Positions 47,201 through 58,727 of a DNA stretch of 64,000 nucleotides are shown piece after piece. Position numbers and translations under genes: made by a program. Location: contig NC_037094.1 of assembly GCF_002994745.2 (NCBI RefSeq), positions 62,556,139-62,620,138 of the forward strand. Reading direction: 5' to 3'. Position 1 is the stretch's first letter. Each line of letters opens with the position of its first letter. The notes under the pieces were generated by a model. It made no database searches. It was not told where the DNA came from and saw only the letters and a program-made list of their open reading frames with translations. The stretch comes from Rosa chinensis. Its lineage: Eukaryota > Streptophyta > Magnoliopsida > Rosales > Rosaceae.

Positions 47201-50200
47201 TTTAAATTTAACACAGATGGTTGAGATGCATTTGTCCCTCACAATCTCTTAAAACTGTCTCTTAGGTGAACAAGATTGTGTGTGTGTGCGTGTTCTCCTT
47301 CAAAAGATCGAGTTTCCTCATCCCGAACAATTAACAATATAACTTATTTAGGATTGGCCTTGCAAAAAAAAACTAATTGGAGATTGTGTACTTATAAATA
47401 CAGTTCGTCATATAAACTTGAAATCATGAATAAAGTAATTAATCAAATTGATTCTGAATAAGCTATATACAAAATTAGCCATTTGACTAATTACTTTAAA
47501 ATTAGACATGAGTTTATTTCAACATTGATTTTCTAATTTTAGATATTCCAACATTTGTTTTCTTTTTTGATGGAAATAGGTAAGCCCTTTCTTTAATATT
47601 CAGCAAGCAGTACAAAAACGAAACACCTCTATGAGGTCGACAAAAAGTATCATTCCTTAGAACCTCATAAACCCTATTCTAGAAGAATAAAATCCCAGAA
47701 ATCCTGAGTACACCCACTTTTTAGTAAATTCACGCACCATTATTCTAACAAAAACCAAGAAACCTCGAAGTTTACATTAAAAAGATTCTAACTAAGGCAC
47801 TGGTTTTTGCGACCCAAACAAAAATTAAACAATGGTATAGGCCATAGAGACCTTATTCATAGAGGGAATAGAAAGTGAGAAATCACCCTCCACCCCCATT
47901 CCAAAGATAGACCAGTCCTTGAAAAGGCTTAAGACCCAGCCTACCCACTTCCATCCATGGGACAAAGCCCATCCTGTCAACCCTAGCCTGGAAAGCCCAA
48001 AGCAAGGATCCCAGAAACAGTCTGCCCAGCAAGGAGACAAGGCAGCCCACTCAGGTTGTACGCCACCGTTGACCTCCATCACCGTAGATCTCCGGTCTTC
48101 TACCCCAAAACCTCCGTCGGCATCCCTTTCAAGCACAGCCCATGCCCAACCTCGAAAACCTACATGCCTAGTCGACGGGGTCTCAGCACTATCCGCCATC
48201 AATCTTGGCTCCAAAGTCACCTCAACAGTCCAAAATCTGTTCTTACCGACAGACCAACCCCGACGACCTCCGTCGGTTCCACAATCAATTCCATCCGCCA
48301 CCAAACTGTCTCCCAAACGAGACGACGCTAGAGTCAGCCAATATCCTGCCTCCATCACGATCCTTGTACCTCAAAGAAAACCACATAGAAAAGTAAGATG
48401 GGTAAGCCGGAGAGCACCCCCACCACCGCCGGCCACGAACCAGCCAGACAAAAGAAGGGATGATATACCCGCCATCGTAGTCGAAGATCAACGTTGTCGG
48501 TCAGATTGAAAATTTTGTCGAAGGCCGTAGCCGTCGAGTAAACCCTAGCAGAGCTAGGTCAATAAAACTATAGATACAAGGTGTTTTATATAGTACATAG
48601 AAATATTAAAATTTTGAAGTTAGGACATTTTCCTTCATTTATTTTCTAATTCTATTTGATTTTGATAATAGGATTTTGACATAAATTAAGAAAAATAATA
48701 TCACTCAGTGCATGATGAGTTTGGAAGCAAGTTAGTTTTGAACAAATCTCAGTCCAAGGTAAAAAAACCCTGGGAGAGTTTTTCTCTCAATCTAGTCTTC
48801 AACGACGCCCTAGCCTCCTTCTATCGCTCTCTTCTCCACTTCTCTCCATCCAATGGCTTCCGATCCATTGATGCTATCACAGCAAGTTTTGCTGCTTCCT
48901 TTGCCATCGCTGAAGGAGGCAGCGCTCTTGACCTAGGAAAGGTTGGTGGTGGCCTAGTTCGCAGGTCCTCCCAACCTTTCTTGATTGGAAAACCTCTGAC
49001 CCGCAAGCTGGTTGATACTACGGCAGAATTTAGGGTTCAAGAATGGGCTTGAGATTTATTCTTGTTCTCCTTTGAATCAGTGCGTGATCGCAACAAGCTA
49101 CTCTGAGGTGAGGGTTGGTGTTTTGATCGAGCCTTGGTTTGCTTTGAAAAGTATGACGGTGTCAAACCTCTTCATGAAGATCCTGCAGCTATTGGTACTG
49201 TTTCTAGCCCTAGAGACAAGGGCAAAGGAAAGTTTTAAACTTTCCTGGTCTTCTTGCCTAATACTAGAAGTATGGTCTTCTACTACTTTCATCTTAGTTT
49301 CTCTAGTTGTACATCAATTGAGGTCTCTAGGCAACTAGGTTACTTTTCAAAGGGAGGTCAGTAGTCAGGATTTTATTTTTTTGTTATTAGGCTCAATAAG
49401 TGAGTATATGTGTTAACAGTAAGGGTCACCTGTCTTTTGCTTGGTAGCTTGTGCCATTTATGATTTTGGTATGAGACAGCATCTGATGTACATACCTTCT
49501 GGCCATGGATAAGTAATGAAATTATTTATTCCTCAAAAGAATAAAATAATAAGATTTTGACATAGCATAGCATCACTAAAGAAAAGTACTATAATACACG
49601 ATGCTATGCTATGTCAAAGTCTCTTTATCAAAATCAAATAAAATTAGAAAATAAATGTTGGCATAAACTCTTGTCTCACGGTCAAATTGGACATCCTAAA
49701 TTATTGATTAGAAAATTAACATCCTTTTAGAACTATTTTTATGTATCAATCTTTTCCTCCATTTTTTTTTTATCAAATAAAGAACTCATATATAATAATT
49801 AGTCTATTCTGAGTCAAACTCACGACCTCCGGTCTCACTTATAATTTAAAGGGGAGATTTATGCCACTATACCAAATATTACTGGGCTTTTCCTCACTTT
49901 TTTTTGGGAAAAATTTCTAAATTTAGTTTTATACTTTTATGATAATTATTTAATAGTGTTTTATTTTATTTTATTTCATATCGTCAATGTATTGGTGTTT
50001 ATTATGATTGTAACTATTAAAAAAAATACTGTTAATTGGATGAAGTCTTCTTTGTTTTCTTTAATCTTTCAGTAAACAATTAATTGAATTATGAATCAAA
50101 AAATTAATGGCCAATATATACACTTAGGTTAAGAAACCTGGAAGGCTGGAACTAGTATTTCAAGCTGCGTTTAGGTTAAGAAACCAGGAACTAGGTGCAT

Positions 50201-53200
50201 CCAATTTCCTATCACTAACACAATTTCCCGAGAAAGCAAAGGGTGGCTAGGGTTCTTTTGGTAAGCTTGGAGGGCTGTTGGCATTGTCGATGAGCGGTGA
50301 GTGCAGCTGGGCGGAGAAGTTTTGATAAGGTCATTTTTCGGTCCTTGCTGCGGTGGCATGGCTTGGACCCTGTCGAGATTGCAAGTTGTGTTGGTGGTGG
50401 TGCATCTTAAGATCATTTGGAGGCCCTGTCGAGGGAAAACTAGTGGTACTGGCACTCTTTTCCCTTTGATCGGTGGTAGTTGGTAGGATGGAGTTGAGGT
50501 GGGGTTTCGACGGGCTCTATTCTGATCGGAGTTTTCCGATCTAGTATGGGTGCTTCAGAACCATGTGGGGAAGGGGTGTTTGGGTGAGGTGGCGCTTCTT
50601 GTCGGTATGCTGGCGATGATGGCAGGGTGGTGGGTCATCCAGTGTCCACTACTGGTGGTAGCTAGTGTCTCAAAAATGTGATGAAGGAGTGGTGGCTGCT
50701 TTAGTTTAATTGGAGGTTTGGCTAGGGTTTGAGCATTCTTGGGTCCGGGCTTTGCTCTGGGCTCGAACTTTATTTTGTTTTGTAATTTTAATTTGTCTAA
50801 TAATACTCCACATTTTTCTTATGGGTGTAGTGGGCCTTGGCCCTGTATACCTTGTTCTTTTAGATGTTACAATGTTTAGTCCAATGGCCAGTATTAATGC
50901 ACACCAAAAAGGCCTTTAGGCGAGTGTACTAGTTTTTTTGGTTGCATTTTGTAGCTTAATTGTGATCAAGGCGTAGTACTCTACACTAATAGTCATTTTT
51001 AAATATGCAGTCAGTCCACTACTTGATTAGGGAATGTAATGGGTGATCTTTGACCTTGCATGGGTCGTATGATCTTTTGATCACATGAATATATCTATTC
51101 CCCTCAAAAAAGAAACCAAGAACTAGTATCTCAAGACGGTTCCATACCTAAAAAAATACCAATCATTACAAATTAATATTAAGCTCACTTCATGCAAGCT
51201 TATCTAAGGAAAAACTACTTTGCTCTCCAAGGAAAAATCAATAACTACCTCTCCTATCTAAGTTCCCAGTTGTGGCAGAAGAAGAAACATCATATCTAGC
51301 TTATAGAAGCAATTTTTGCAAAAAATTGACTTGAATAACTTGAAGAAAATAAATTATATTTAGCATGTTTCTTTCCCTTAAGGTCAAAACTCATAACATC
51401 AGCAAGGGTCACAAATCTTTTGAAGCAAGTTAGCCTTAGCCTTCAATGGCACCACTATTATGTCTGACACCCAATATGGTCCAAAATCTTCAGTCTAGAG
51501 TCTCAACCTCCTTTAATTGTGATCTCAAGTAAGGTAAACCAACAAGAGTCACAAATCCACAAACAGCCTAACAGCCTAAGAGTTTTTCAAACCTAAACCT
51601 AAACCTAACTATGATCTCGACATCATCTTCAAACCAATATTTTCATTTCAAGAGCAAAGGCTAAGAGACTCGATTTTGATCTATATCCAAATATTACCTT
51701 TACGAAAAGATGGCATTTCTAAATCCTTCATGTTACTAAACGTGTTTCTTATCAGCCTAAAATTCATATAAGATCGAAATGTTAGTGGGATCCCTTGAAG
51801 AATGATCTAGTATGAGTGGAGCTTGAGAAGCATTCATTTGATGTTCTAGACTCCATCATATTCAGTAAGACCGACTAGAGCCTAATTGAAGCCAAATGAT
51901 CCATCCATCCACACTCGAGTTCGATATGTCGGGTCTGAGAAGAAGAACTAAACATAGTTAACTTCTACCTCCTACGTGTTGAAATCCCCATTAATTTTCC
52001 AACCATGTTATATGTTCTTCTTTTACTGCACTGTATCTCTCTTATCACAAAGAAAATTCCAATTACTCTCAAATCGATCAAGCAAACATTTCACCAACCA
52101 CAAACAGGAAAGTGGATTTCAAAATCATTGGTTTGGAGTCTTCACTCTAGACCACCTTCCCGAGAATACCAAGAAGACCTTCAATAAATGAGTAGTAACC
52201 CATAAGAAAAGGAGAAAACAAGTGTACCTTTGCTATTCTAGTTTGATTAACACAAATCATCATGATCTATGATACCAACTGAGCTTGATTAAAAATCTGA
52301 TACTGCATGGAGATAGACTGATATTTATGCCTTTGCATCAAGAAACCATAGGCATAGAACATGGCGATTGATTCAAGACCTTGCTGTTGAGGGTTGCTCT
52401 CTTCCATGGTTTATCGCTGGGGATTTTAATGAAATGATGTGTAGAGTAGATAAATCTAGATGGCCTCCAGAGCAAGTGCTGTAATGGCTCAGTTTGATAA
52501 TACTATGACCTCTTGTGACTTGATCGACATGAAGTATTCAAGTAGCTAGCAAATATACTTGGGTAAACAAACACACTAAAGAAAGGTTGATTGTGGTTTT
52601 TGTACACTACAGTGGAGACACAGGTTTCCTTATTCTAGGTTTATGACTCTAGAACCTTTTGAGTCTGATCATTTCCCTATTCTAGTTGAAGTGTGTGAGG
52701 GCCAGTTTGGGTTTTGAATTTCCAGCAGCAATAGCCCTCTTGATAGAGTGAAGACCAGGCCCAAAATCGATCAAAGGCGTGACCCATGAACGATTTTTTT
52801 GTAACTAGCTGGATGGTTTAAGTAGTAATTGGAATTGGTTTCAGAATATGGAGCTTATAAATGGATATGGTGTAGGAGCTAGATGCCTGTGAGTTTAGTG
52901 AGGATGAAATTCCAGCAGTGGCATGGTTTTGGGTTTGGGATAAGGCTATTTGGGTATTGATGGCAAGGTTTATTAGAGATAAAGCTTGATCCCTTGCTTG
53001 AAATTTCTGGGTCATTCTAGCTTGATTTCCAACGGCAATGTACCTGCTTTTTATAGTGGAGTAGGCGGGGAAGATCAATGATAAGAACTGAAAGTTTTGA
53101 AGGAGTATTCTCAGTTTTGGTGGGATAATTCTAAAGCTTTCTGGTTTTGTTTTCTCTATGAAACCAAAAGAGTGGAAGCTCGTTCAGGATATGAGAGTGG

Positions 53201-56200
53201 AGGTCAGTGGTATTGGTATAGGACTGTGATAATCCCAGATTCTACGCTGCTATGATCTTTGGGGGATTCTAATCCCCTAATTTCTGCTATTGTAATTCAT
53301 GATCACAAAGTCTTAGGGTTATTGGAAATTGAAGTAGGATTATTGAGGATATGAATTGGAAAGCTTCTCCATAGATTCTGGGTTCTTACCAAAAATTGTA
53401 AAACACCAATCCCAACAGTAGTTCTTGTTAGAACTATGTTTCTGGTTTGGGGGAGAAAATGGGTTTTGGGCTAGAGATTAGTTTAATGCACATTGGGTGA
53501 GGGAATGACTTTGGTGGGCTATAAGTTTTGTTGGGCCTGCTTTCATCTCTCCACTAGCCCATTTTAAGATTTTGGTCCCTCAAGCTTGAATTTTGGTCTC
53601 CAAGTCCAAAATCGTCGATGGGCCTTATCTTAGCAATGAGCCTCACAGAATCCATTACCTTCCACACCACATCCCTCCATATAAGCCCCATGTGTATAAA
53701 CGTAGCTTGGGTCTACGTGTATTGCATGGTAATTTGGCGTGACGAATTCTTGAAGATGCATGTTAATTGCTTGAGCATTTGGGCTTGCACTATTTCTAGT
53801 TAACTAGACCTTTTTTTGGGCTACAATGAGCTTGCTTGAAGGCCTAACAAGATTGTCGGTTTAATGAGTCATCTCTTCGTGTGTCGCTTATAAAATTGAC
53901 TTGTGGAATTTTGGGTGTCAACAAAGTGAATGCCACTAGAATGAACAAAAGGAGACCGAAACAATGTTTTAGGTTTGAAGAGATGTGGTATACACACGCT
54001 GAGTATAAGAATATCATTCAAGTAGGTTAGTCTGTAATCCCTTCAAGTAACCCTTTAACACAGGTTGTTGAAAGAATCAATAATATAGGCACTCACTTAT
54101 TACAATGGCACAATGAGGAACTTTCAGAAAAGCATAATGACATGAGAGTTTTGCAGGAAAAAATGAATGACATCAGGACAACCCTTTTCACCTTTAGAAT
54201 ATAAAGAGCAAAGACAGTTACACATTTAATACTGTACTTTTCTTACTCAACAGGAAACTTATTGGAGGTAGAGATCAAAGGCTCTTTGGTTGAAATAAGG
54301 GAATAGAAACATTGCTTTTTTTTTTTCATAGAAAGGCATCTACCAGGAAAAGCAAAAACATTATCAAGGGCTTAAATGATTCGGTTGGTGAATGGAAGAC
54401 TGAACCAGAAGACCTTAGAGCAATTTTGCATGAATACTTTACCCAAGTGTTTCAAGTTGGTCTTGTAAATGGTGATGTTATTGAACAAGTGCTTGTTACA
54501 GTGCCCACTAAGGTAATATAAGAGATGAATGCAACCTTATTGTCACCTTACACTGATGCTGAGAATAAAAAGGCTTTGTTTCGAATGCATTCTTCAGAGA
54601 GTCTTGGACTGGATGGTATATCACCCTTCTTTTTTCAAAAATATTGGGATATTATTGGTATTGAAGTTTGTTTGGAAGTTAGACACATTATTGGAACTGC
54701 CAATATATAGCAAAATACTAATCTTACATACTTGACTTAATCCCTGAAGTTGAGAATGTAAAAGAGGCTCAACAGCTAAGGCATATTGCTTTGTGTAATG
54801 TGCTTTTCAGAATCAGTTCAAAAGTGTTAGCCAATGGACTCAAGTGCATTCTATATGAAATTATCTAATCACTTCAAAGTGCCTACGTTCTTGGTAGGCT
54901 CATTTCAAATAATGCTCTTGTAGCAATTGAAGCTGCACATATTATGCACAAGCTTAGAAACCAAGAAGAAGGTTTTTTTTTTTTTTTTTTTTTTTTTCTG
55001 TCTCTAAAGCTAAATATTAGTAAAGCCTATGATAGGCTGGAATGGAGTTTTGAGGAGGTTATGTTGATTAAACTTGTTTTCTCACACAGATGGGTTTAAG
55101 TTGTTATGTAGTGTATCACTTCTGTGAAATATGCAATTTTGATAAATGGTTAGATTACTAATTGCATCACCCTATTTAGAGGTATAAGACAAGGTGACCA
55201 TTTATCACCTTATTTATTTATTCTGTGTGTAGAGGGTTTGTCCTCTTTGATTACTCAAGTTGTTGATACAAATCAATTGATGGGTTTAAAAATGTGCCCT
55301 GAAACTCCCATTTTGCATCACATTTTCTTTGCTAACAACAACTTCCTCTTTGGAGCTGCCATTGAAGAGGAGTGTTGGTTATATAGAGCTATTTTCAATC
55401 TGTATGAGCAAGCTTCTAGGCCAGAAGGTGAATTTTTAGAAAAGTAGTGTTGTCTTCAGCATGAATGTTACTCAGGAGATGCAGGAGACATTGGCTAGTG
55501 TATTTGAGGTCAAGCTGGAAACTGATCATGACAAATATTTGGGACTTCCTCTTAAAGTTGGAAGATCAAAAACATAAAAGTTTGCCTATATTCAAGAGAA
55601 AATGACATAGAGTTTTTTGGGTTGAAAATCCAAAATACTAAGTGTTGTTGGCAAGTAACTACTCATCAAGGCAGTACCGCAAACTATGTCTATCTATGCC
55701 ATGAATTGCTACTTTTTGCCTAAATCCCTTTGTGGTGACACAATTTTTTTGGGGTAATACAAACAATAAGAAAAGGATCCATTAGGGGTCATGGGATAGG
55801 TTATGTTTAACCAAATAAGGAGGCATTAGTTTCAAGAATTTGCATGCTTATAATCTTGCAATGTTGGCAAAGCAAGGTTGAAGATTTGTAACATAGCCTC
55901 ATTCTTTAGCATCACAAGTATTCAAAGCAAGGTACTACCCTCAATGTTCTTCTTGGGAAGCTATATTGGTGATTCACCTTCTTTTTCATGGGCAACATTC
56001 ACAGTGCAAGGTCTGTATTATTTGCTAGGGTGCATTAAAGGGTTGGAAATGGTACTAGTATCAATATATGGAGAGATAATTGGATCCCAGACATTTCAAG
56101 GTACGTGCTCTCTCAGCCTGTTAATTGTGAATTTCAAATAGTTAGAGCTCATCTGTAAAGACGCAAACTCTAGGTTCACTCCAGAACTGCATCATCTTTT

Positions 56201-58727
56201 CCAGCCTAATATTGTGGAAAGGATTAAATGCATTCACATTAGTAGGCACCAATTAGCTTATCAATTCACTTGGAGGTTAGAGAGTAAGGGTTTCTTCTTT
56301 GTCAAGACTGCCTATTGGATAGCTAGAGACAAGGTACTAGGTGATGCTTTGGCCTAATCTTCTAATGGTGATCCATTTAAAAATCTTCAGAAAGTTTTAT
56401 GGAAAGTAAATGTTCTAGAAAAGGTTAAGATCAGTGTATGGAGATCATGTAACAATCTGCTACAAACTAAAGCAAGATTACTCACTAACGGTTCCTAGGG
56501 TGATACTAAGTGTTTGTTCAGTCAGCACTTCTTTGAAGATATTAATCACGTGTTCTACGGGTGTCACATTACAGCCACCATACATGCAGCACTAACTTTT
56601 AATACTCAGGTACATATTTCACCTGTCTTTCAATTCAAAGAAAGGATGCTTGTGAAATCTTGCACTTTGCAATCTAATATCTTTCAAAAACTACTTATGG
56701 TGATTTGGGCTATCTAGAAAAAATAGAAATACCATGTTATGGTCATAAACTTCACTCTCTTTCTTTGTGTTGTTGTTTTCTCATCACGATCTGGGTAAAT
56801 TTCTTCCCATGAAATCCTTACACTAAAAATTACAATTCAAATAACAACATTTGAAATCAGTAAATTCACAATCCTAGAGATTTTAAGTCTGAAAATTTTA
56901 AATCTAAATCCAAATTCAAATTCAGTATCCAAATGGGGCCTTGAGGTTTTTTGATTTGTTTGCGTTGTTTTGATCGAAATTATAGTTTGGATTCAATCAA
57001 AGTCACTCGATGTAGGTGATGGGTGATGATTGGAGACTAATTGGCCATCGGTCATGTCCGAGGTCAGTTGTGAAGGTCGAGCGGTGGTCAGTGGTTAAAG
57101 GTGTGGGTTGAGTTATGTGAAGGGCTAGAGAAACTGATGATTAAAGGGTGGTGGTGCTGCTTGCACGCTACACTGTGCAAGCAAGTGAGAGAGAGAGAGA
57201 GAGAGATAGAGAGCTGGGTGCCCACAGTAAGAGAAGAGAGAGGGTTGAGTGCTCAGAGTAAAAAATTTGAAGATACCAAATTACCCTTTAAATTATGATA
57301 CCTATCACTACAACTCACGGCGTCATTGATGTCGTGTATGTTTGCTGGGTCAGGCTTGGAATCTGATGTATCAAAGTTTATGTTTTGGAACTTGATGTAC
57401 TAAAATTCATAGTGGTTCATAGTTTAAGTCCACTTACTATCTTAAGTGGAGTATCTATCTCTAATAGAACTAAGATTATATGAGAAATGACTCACGTTAC
57501 TACAATGGAAGCAATTATATTATTGCATTTATTTATAAACGTGTGTATGATATGCAGGTATGTATCGCAGACTTTTCAAAATAATTTATAACATCACACA
57601 ATTAATCGATTAAAACTCATAATGTTCTTCGAATTTTCATTCCTTAGAACAAGGCAAATTAAAGTATGGTTAAAAGAAATCAATGTACACTCAAATTCCC
57701 ATTAAGTACCCCGAATGCACAAAGCTCTAACCTCTATACCAGTCTCCGACCAGACTATATGATAAAACAAGGCATATATAATACCAAATACTTTTCTTCT
57801 TTTAAAAATGTACAAAGAATACGTAGTTTACAAAAGATGCTGAAAAACCTTGGGCCAACGAGGTATGATTGATCTCATTTGGTAATCAGCACTGGACTCA
57901 GATGTTAGTTGGGTTTTTGCAAGCCACAAGTGGCTAATATTGTTCCTGGACTAGTGGGCTACCTCCTCCCATCCAAATACCCTCATAAAAAAATATTAAT
58001 AATAAGATGGTGACCTCTTAAAGCATACATGTTGAAGGGTTGTAGGCTCGAAGAATTAATAAGTTACTTCGTGTGCAAACTAATTAACTTTTTTATTCAA
58101 AATGAAATGTAGGAGGTCGAGAGTATTGTTCCTCTAGCAGCACATGAGACTCGAAATACTTCAGATGATTTGACAGCTCGTGAACTATTTCATAAGAATC
58201 ATGAGAAATTGATGGTGGAGGCAGAAATATCAATGAAAGGGACAGCAACTTCTTGTACAGTTGTAGGTGCTTTGATTGTTACCATCATGTTTGCCGCAGC
58301 ATTCACAATTCCTGGTGGAAATAATGGTACATCAGGCATTCCAATGTTCATAAACGAAAACTTGTTTTTGGTGTTTATAGCTTCAGATACTATATTCCTC
58401 ATTTTTTCCACAACTTCAGTTATTATATTTTTGGGAATCCTCACATCACGTTATGCAGAAGAGGATTTCCTCCAAAACTTACCCACAAAGATGATGATAG
58501 GTCTTTTAACCCTCTTCATCGCTATTGCCACCATGATGATCGCATTTTCTTGTGGCCTTGTCATTATGCTTCATGGAAAATATTCATGGGTTCCTATTCC
58601 AGGCATCTTGGTTGCTAGTATCCCAGTGACCTCATTTGTGTGGATGTTGTTTCCCCTCCTTGTGCAGACTTTCATTTCTACTTATGGACCGGGAATATTC
58701 AACAGGAAAGTCAAACAGTGGTATTGA
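38265..58727 (+). CDS. copia-gag-like/ankyrin/PGG membrane protein, with in-frame stop
   Basis: Exons: 38265-38592, 38902-39003, 39133-39996, 40098-40250, 45730-45834, 46449-46496, 46592-47028, 58113-58727. All are GT-AG and in phase, giving 883 codons. Residues 10-105 resemble the UBN2/DUF4219 gag N-terminus of Ty1/copia (YNYKEWSSRVETYLLAEDLW, AWEVLEKQFKSRDT). Residues 195-340 hold four ankyrin repeats (STALHIAAREGH, CTALHIAV, ETALHVAAGSGN, HALHIALLKGH). Exon 4 reads LATVETVHGGNSPIL, a block usual before the PGG part. Residues 715-883 are the PGG domain (AFTIPGG) with four membrane helices. TAA at 46849-46851 (codon 620) interrupts the frame, so the product as read is 619 residues and soluble. 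Exons 7-8 past the stop stay in frame and well conserved, so the stop is recent, an assembly error, or read around. Plant ankyrin-PGG proteins (ITN1/ACD6 class) act in stress and defence at membranes; that role is inferred. The gene could be annotated as two models. Confidence 0.82.
41094..41382. mobile_element. 289-bp MITE with CAACTCCAACAG ends
   Basis: The left end ACAACTCCAACAGTTTTCC and right end GGGAAACTGTTGGAGTTG are inverted. CTTAGA lies directly outside both (41088-41093 and 41383-41388). The interior repeats the same words (CTCCAACTCCAACAG near 41,168). The superfamily is uncertain. Confidence 0.75.
42350..42841. mobile_element. long-TIR non-autonomous element, about 490 bp
   Basis: The left (GTCACAAAAAGTCCCTAAAA, ACACTTTGGTTCCCAATATT, ACATTGGTACCTCAAAATTA) and right (TAATTTTGAAGTACCAATGT, GGAAACCAAAGTGTCGAATG) ends form imperfect inverted repeats over about 115 bp. 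No clear TSD was found. It is diverged relative to the other long-TIR elements. Confidence 0.7.
43134..43395. mobile_element. Tourist-like (PIF/Harbinger) MITE, TSD TTA
   Basis: Perfect or near-perfect TIRs start GAGCAAGTTCACCCGTTGGG and continue through GTCACCGGGTCACC and ACTATTCACTGC. TTA flanks both sides (43131-43133, 43396-43398). The centre holds three tandem-like copies of CAGTGTATTTCGTGCCCTGG. The TTA duplication points to PIF/Harbinger. The high TIR identity suggests recent movement. Confidence 0.9.
44158..44525. mobile_element. 368-bp MULE-like MITE, 10-bp TSD
   Basis: ATACTAATTT flanks both ends (44148-44157 and 44526-44535). The TIRs begin GGGAGAATATCACAAATGGT on the left, with GGCCATTTGTGAAATTCTCT at the right. 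The word TTTGGTCACTCAACT and its inverse are repeated several times inside each arm. The 9-10-bp TSD suggests a Mutator-type origin. Confidence 0.88.
47107..47270. mobile_element. 164-bp MITE, copy 2 (inverted relative to copy 1)
   Basis: The reverse complement aligns from end to end with 18574-18738: TTCACCTAAGAGACAGTTTT, AGATTGTGAGGGACAAATGC, ATCTCAACCA and ACTTAAAACTGTGCATTTG. It lies in intron 7 of the ankyrin gene, just after exon 7. Confidence 0.87.
47574..48550 (-). mobile_element. GC-rich LINE-like insert, minus strand
   Basis: Read on the minus strand, it is GC-rich at the start and ends ATTAAAGAAAGGGCTTACCT, ATTTCCATC and poly-A-like AAAAAAG, like a non-LTR retroelement 3' end. Open frames on both strands (47919-48509 plus, 47825-48358 minus) are proline/serine-rich and show no known domain, so I do not call genes. 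No TSD was found. It could instead be captured host DNA. Confidence 0.4.
48636..49656. mobile_element. hairpin MITE split by a LINE insert
   Basis: The left arm TTATTTTCTAATTCTATTTG, ATTTTGATAATAGGATTTTG and ACATA is matched by the inverse at 49,610-49,656. The right part also has its own GACATAGCATAGCATC hairpin near 49,557-49,615. The LINE-like insert 48684-49548 separates the arms. Confidence 0.75.
48684..49548 (+). mobile_element. LINE-like insert, 865 bp, 16-bp TSD
   Basis: ATAGGATTTTGACATA (48668-48683) and ATAAGATTTTGACATA (49549-49564) flank it with one mismatch. The first half carries an ORF1-like frame (VRRSSQPFLIGKPLTRKLVD), recalling the DUF4283 protein of plant L1s. The rest is T/G-rich 3' non-coding sequence ending in an A-rich tail. 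ORF2 is deleted, so it must have moved in trans. Confidence 0.7.
49760..49886 (-). mobile_element. tRNA-derived SINE, minus strand
   Basis: The minus strand has a pol III A-box-like GGTATAGTGGCATAAATC, then GAGACCGGAGGTCGTGAGTT and a B-box-like GAGTTTGACTC, ending in an A-rich tail. CTTTTCCTC flanks both ends (49751-49759 and 49887-49895). Confidence 0.75.
50195..51109 (+). mobile_element. LINE-like non-coding retroposon, about 0.9 kb
   Basis: It is flanked by AAGAAACCAGGAACTAG (50178-50194) and AAGAAACCAAGAACTAG (51110-51126), differing at one base. It is G/T-rich, has no long domain-bearing frame, and ends ATATCTATTCCCCTCAAAA. Its style is like the 48,684-49,548 insert. The target itself seems to hold an earlier short duplication (AGGTTAAGAAACC near 50,127 and 50,173). 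Confidence 0.65.
52305..56740 (+). pseudogene. decayed L1 LINE ORF2
   Basis: Recognisable blocks occur in several frames with many stops: the endonuclease LPWFIAGDFNEMM near 52,400, then after the solo LTR CFRFEEMWYTHAEYKNIIQ, the RT blocks LGLDGISPFFFQKYW, RGIRQGDHLSPYLFILC and HHIFFANNNFLFGA (the FADD catalytic pair changed to FANN), and HFFEDINHVFYGCH of zf-RVT. A poly-T run at about 54,973 replaces part of the palm. No RNase H was seen after 56,740. It is a much older insertion than the LINE at 18,968. Confidence 0.88.
52694..53923. mobile_element. solo LTR, 1230 bp, TSD AAGTG
   Basis: It begins TGTGAGGGCC and ends GGTGTCAACA (TG...CA). AAGTG lies on both sides (52689-52693 and 53924-53928). 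It interrupts the decayed LINE between the endonuclease and RT parts. No coding content. It is unrelated at the ends to the solo LTR at 20,694. Confidence 0.88.
57183..57207. repeat. (GA)n microsatellite
   Basis: Alternating GA, followed by GATAGAGAG, in intron 7 of the ankyrin gene. Confidence 0.9.

Larger units (their letters stand above)
47029..58112. other. intron 7 of ankyrin gene, 11.1 kb, filled with insertions
   Basis: Donor AAG/GTTAGA at 47,029 and acceptor AAATGTAG at 58,112 are in phase 0. The intron holds the copy-2 MITE, three LINE-like inserts of 0.9-1 kb, a hairpin MITE, a SINE, and a decayed L1 with a nested solo LTR. Stretches 51,130-52,300 and 56,760-58,100 hold no recognised feature except a (GA)n tract near 57,187. 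Confidence 0.75.

Noticed and set aside
47825..48509. Overlapping frames of 177 and 196 codons on opposite strands
   Set aside because: Proline/serine-rich in both directions, no domain, no splice context, inside an intron and in a GC-rich insert. Long frames are expected by composition.
58170..58727. PGG four-helix frame as a separate gene
   Set aside because: It continues in phase from the acceptor at 58,112 and completes the ankyrin gene. A separate gene would need its own start, and no ATG lies at its head.
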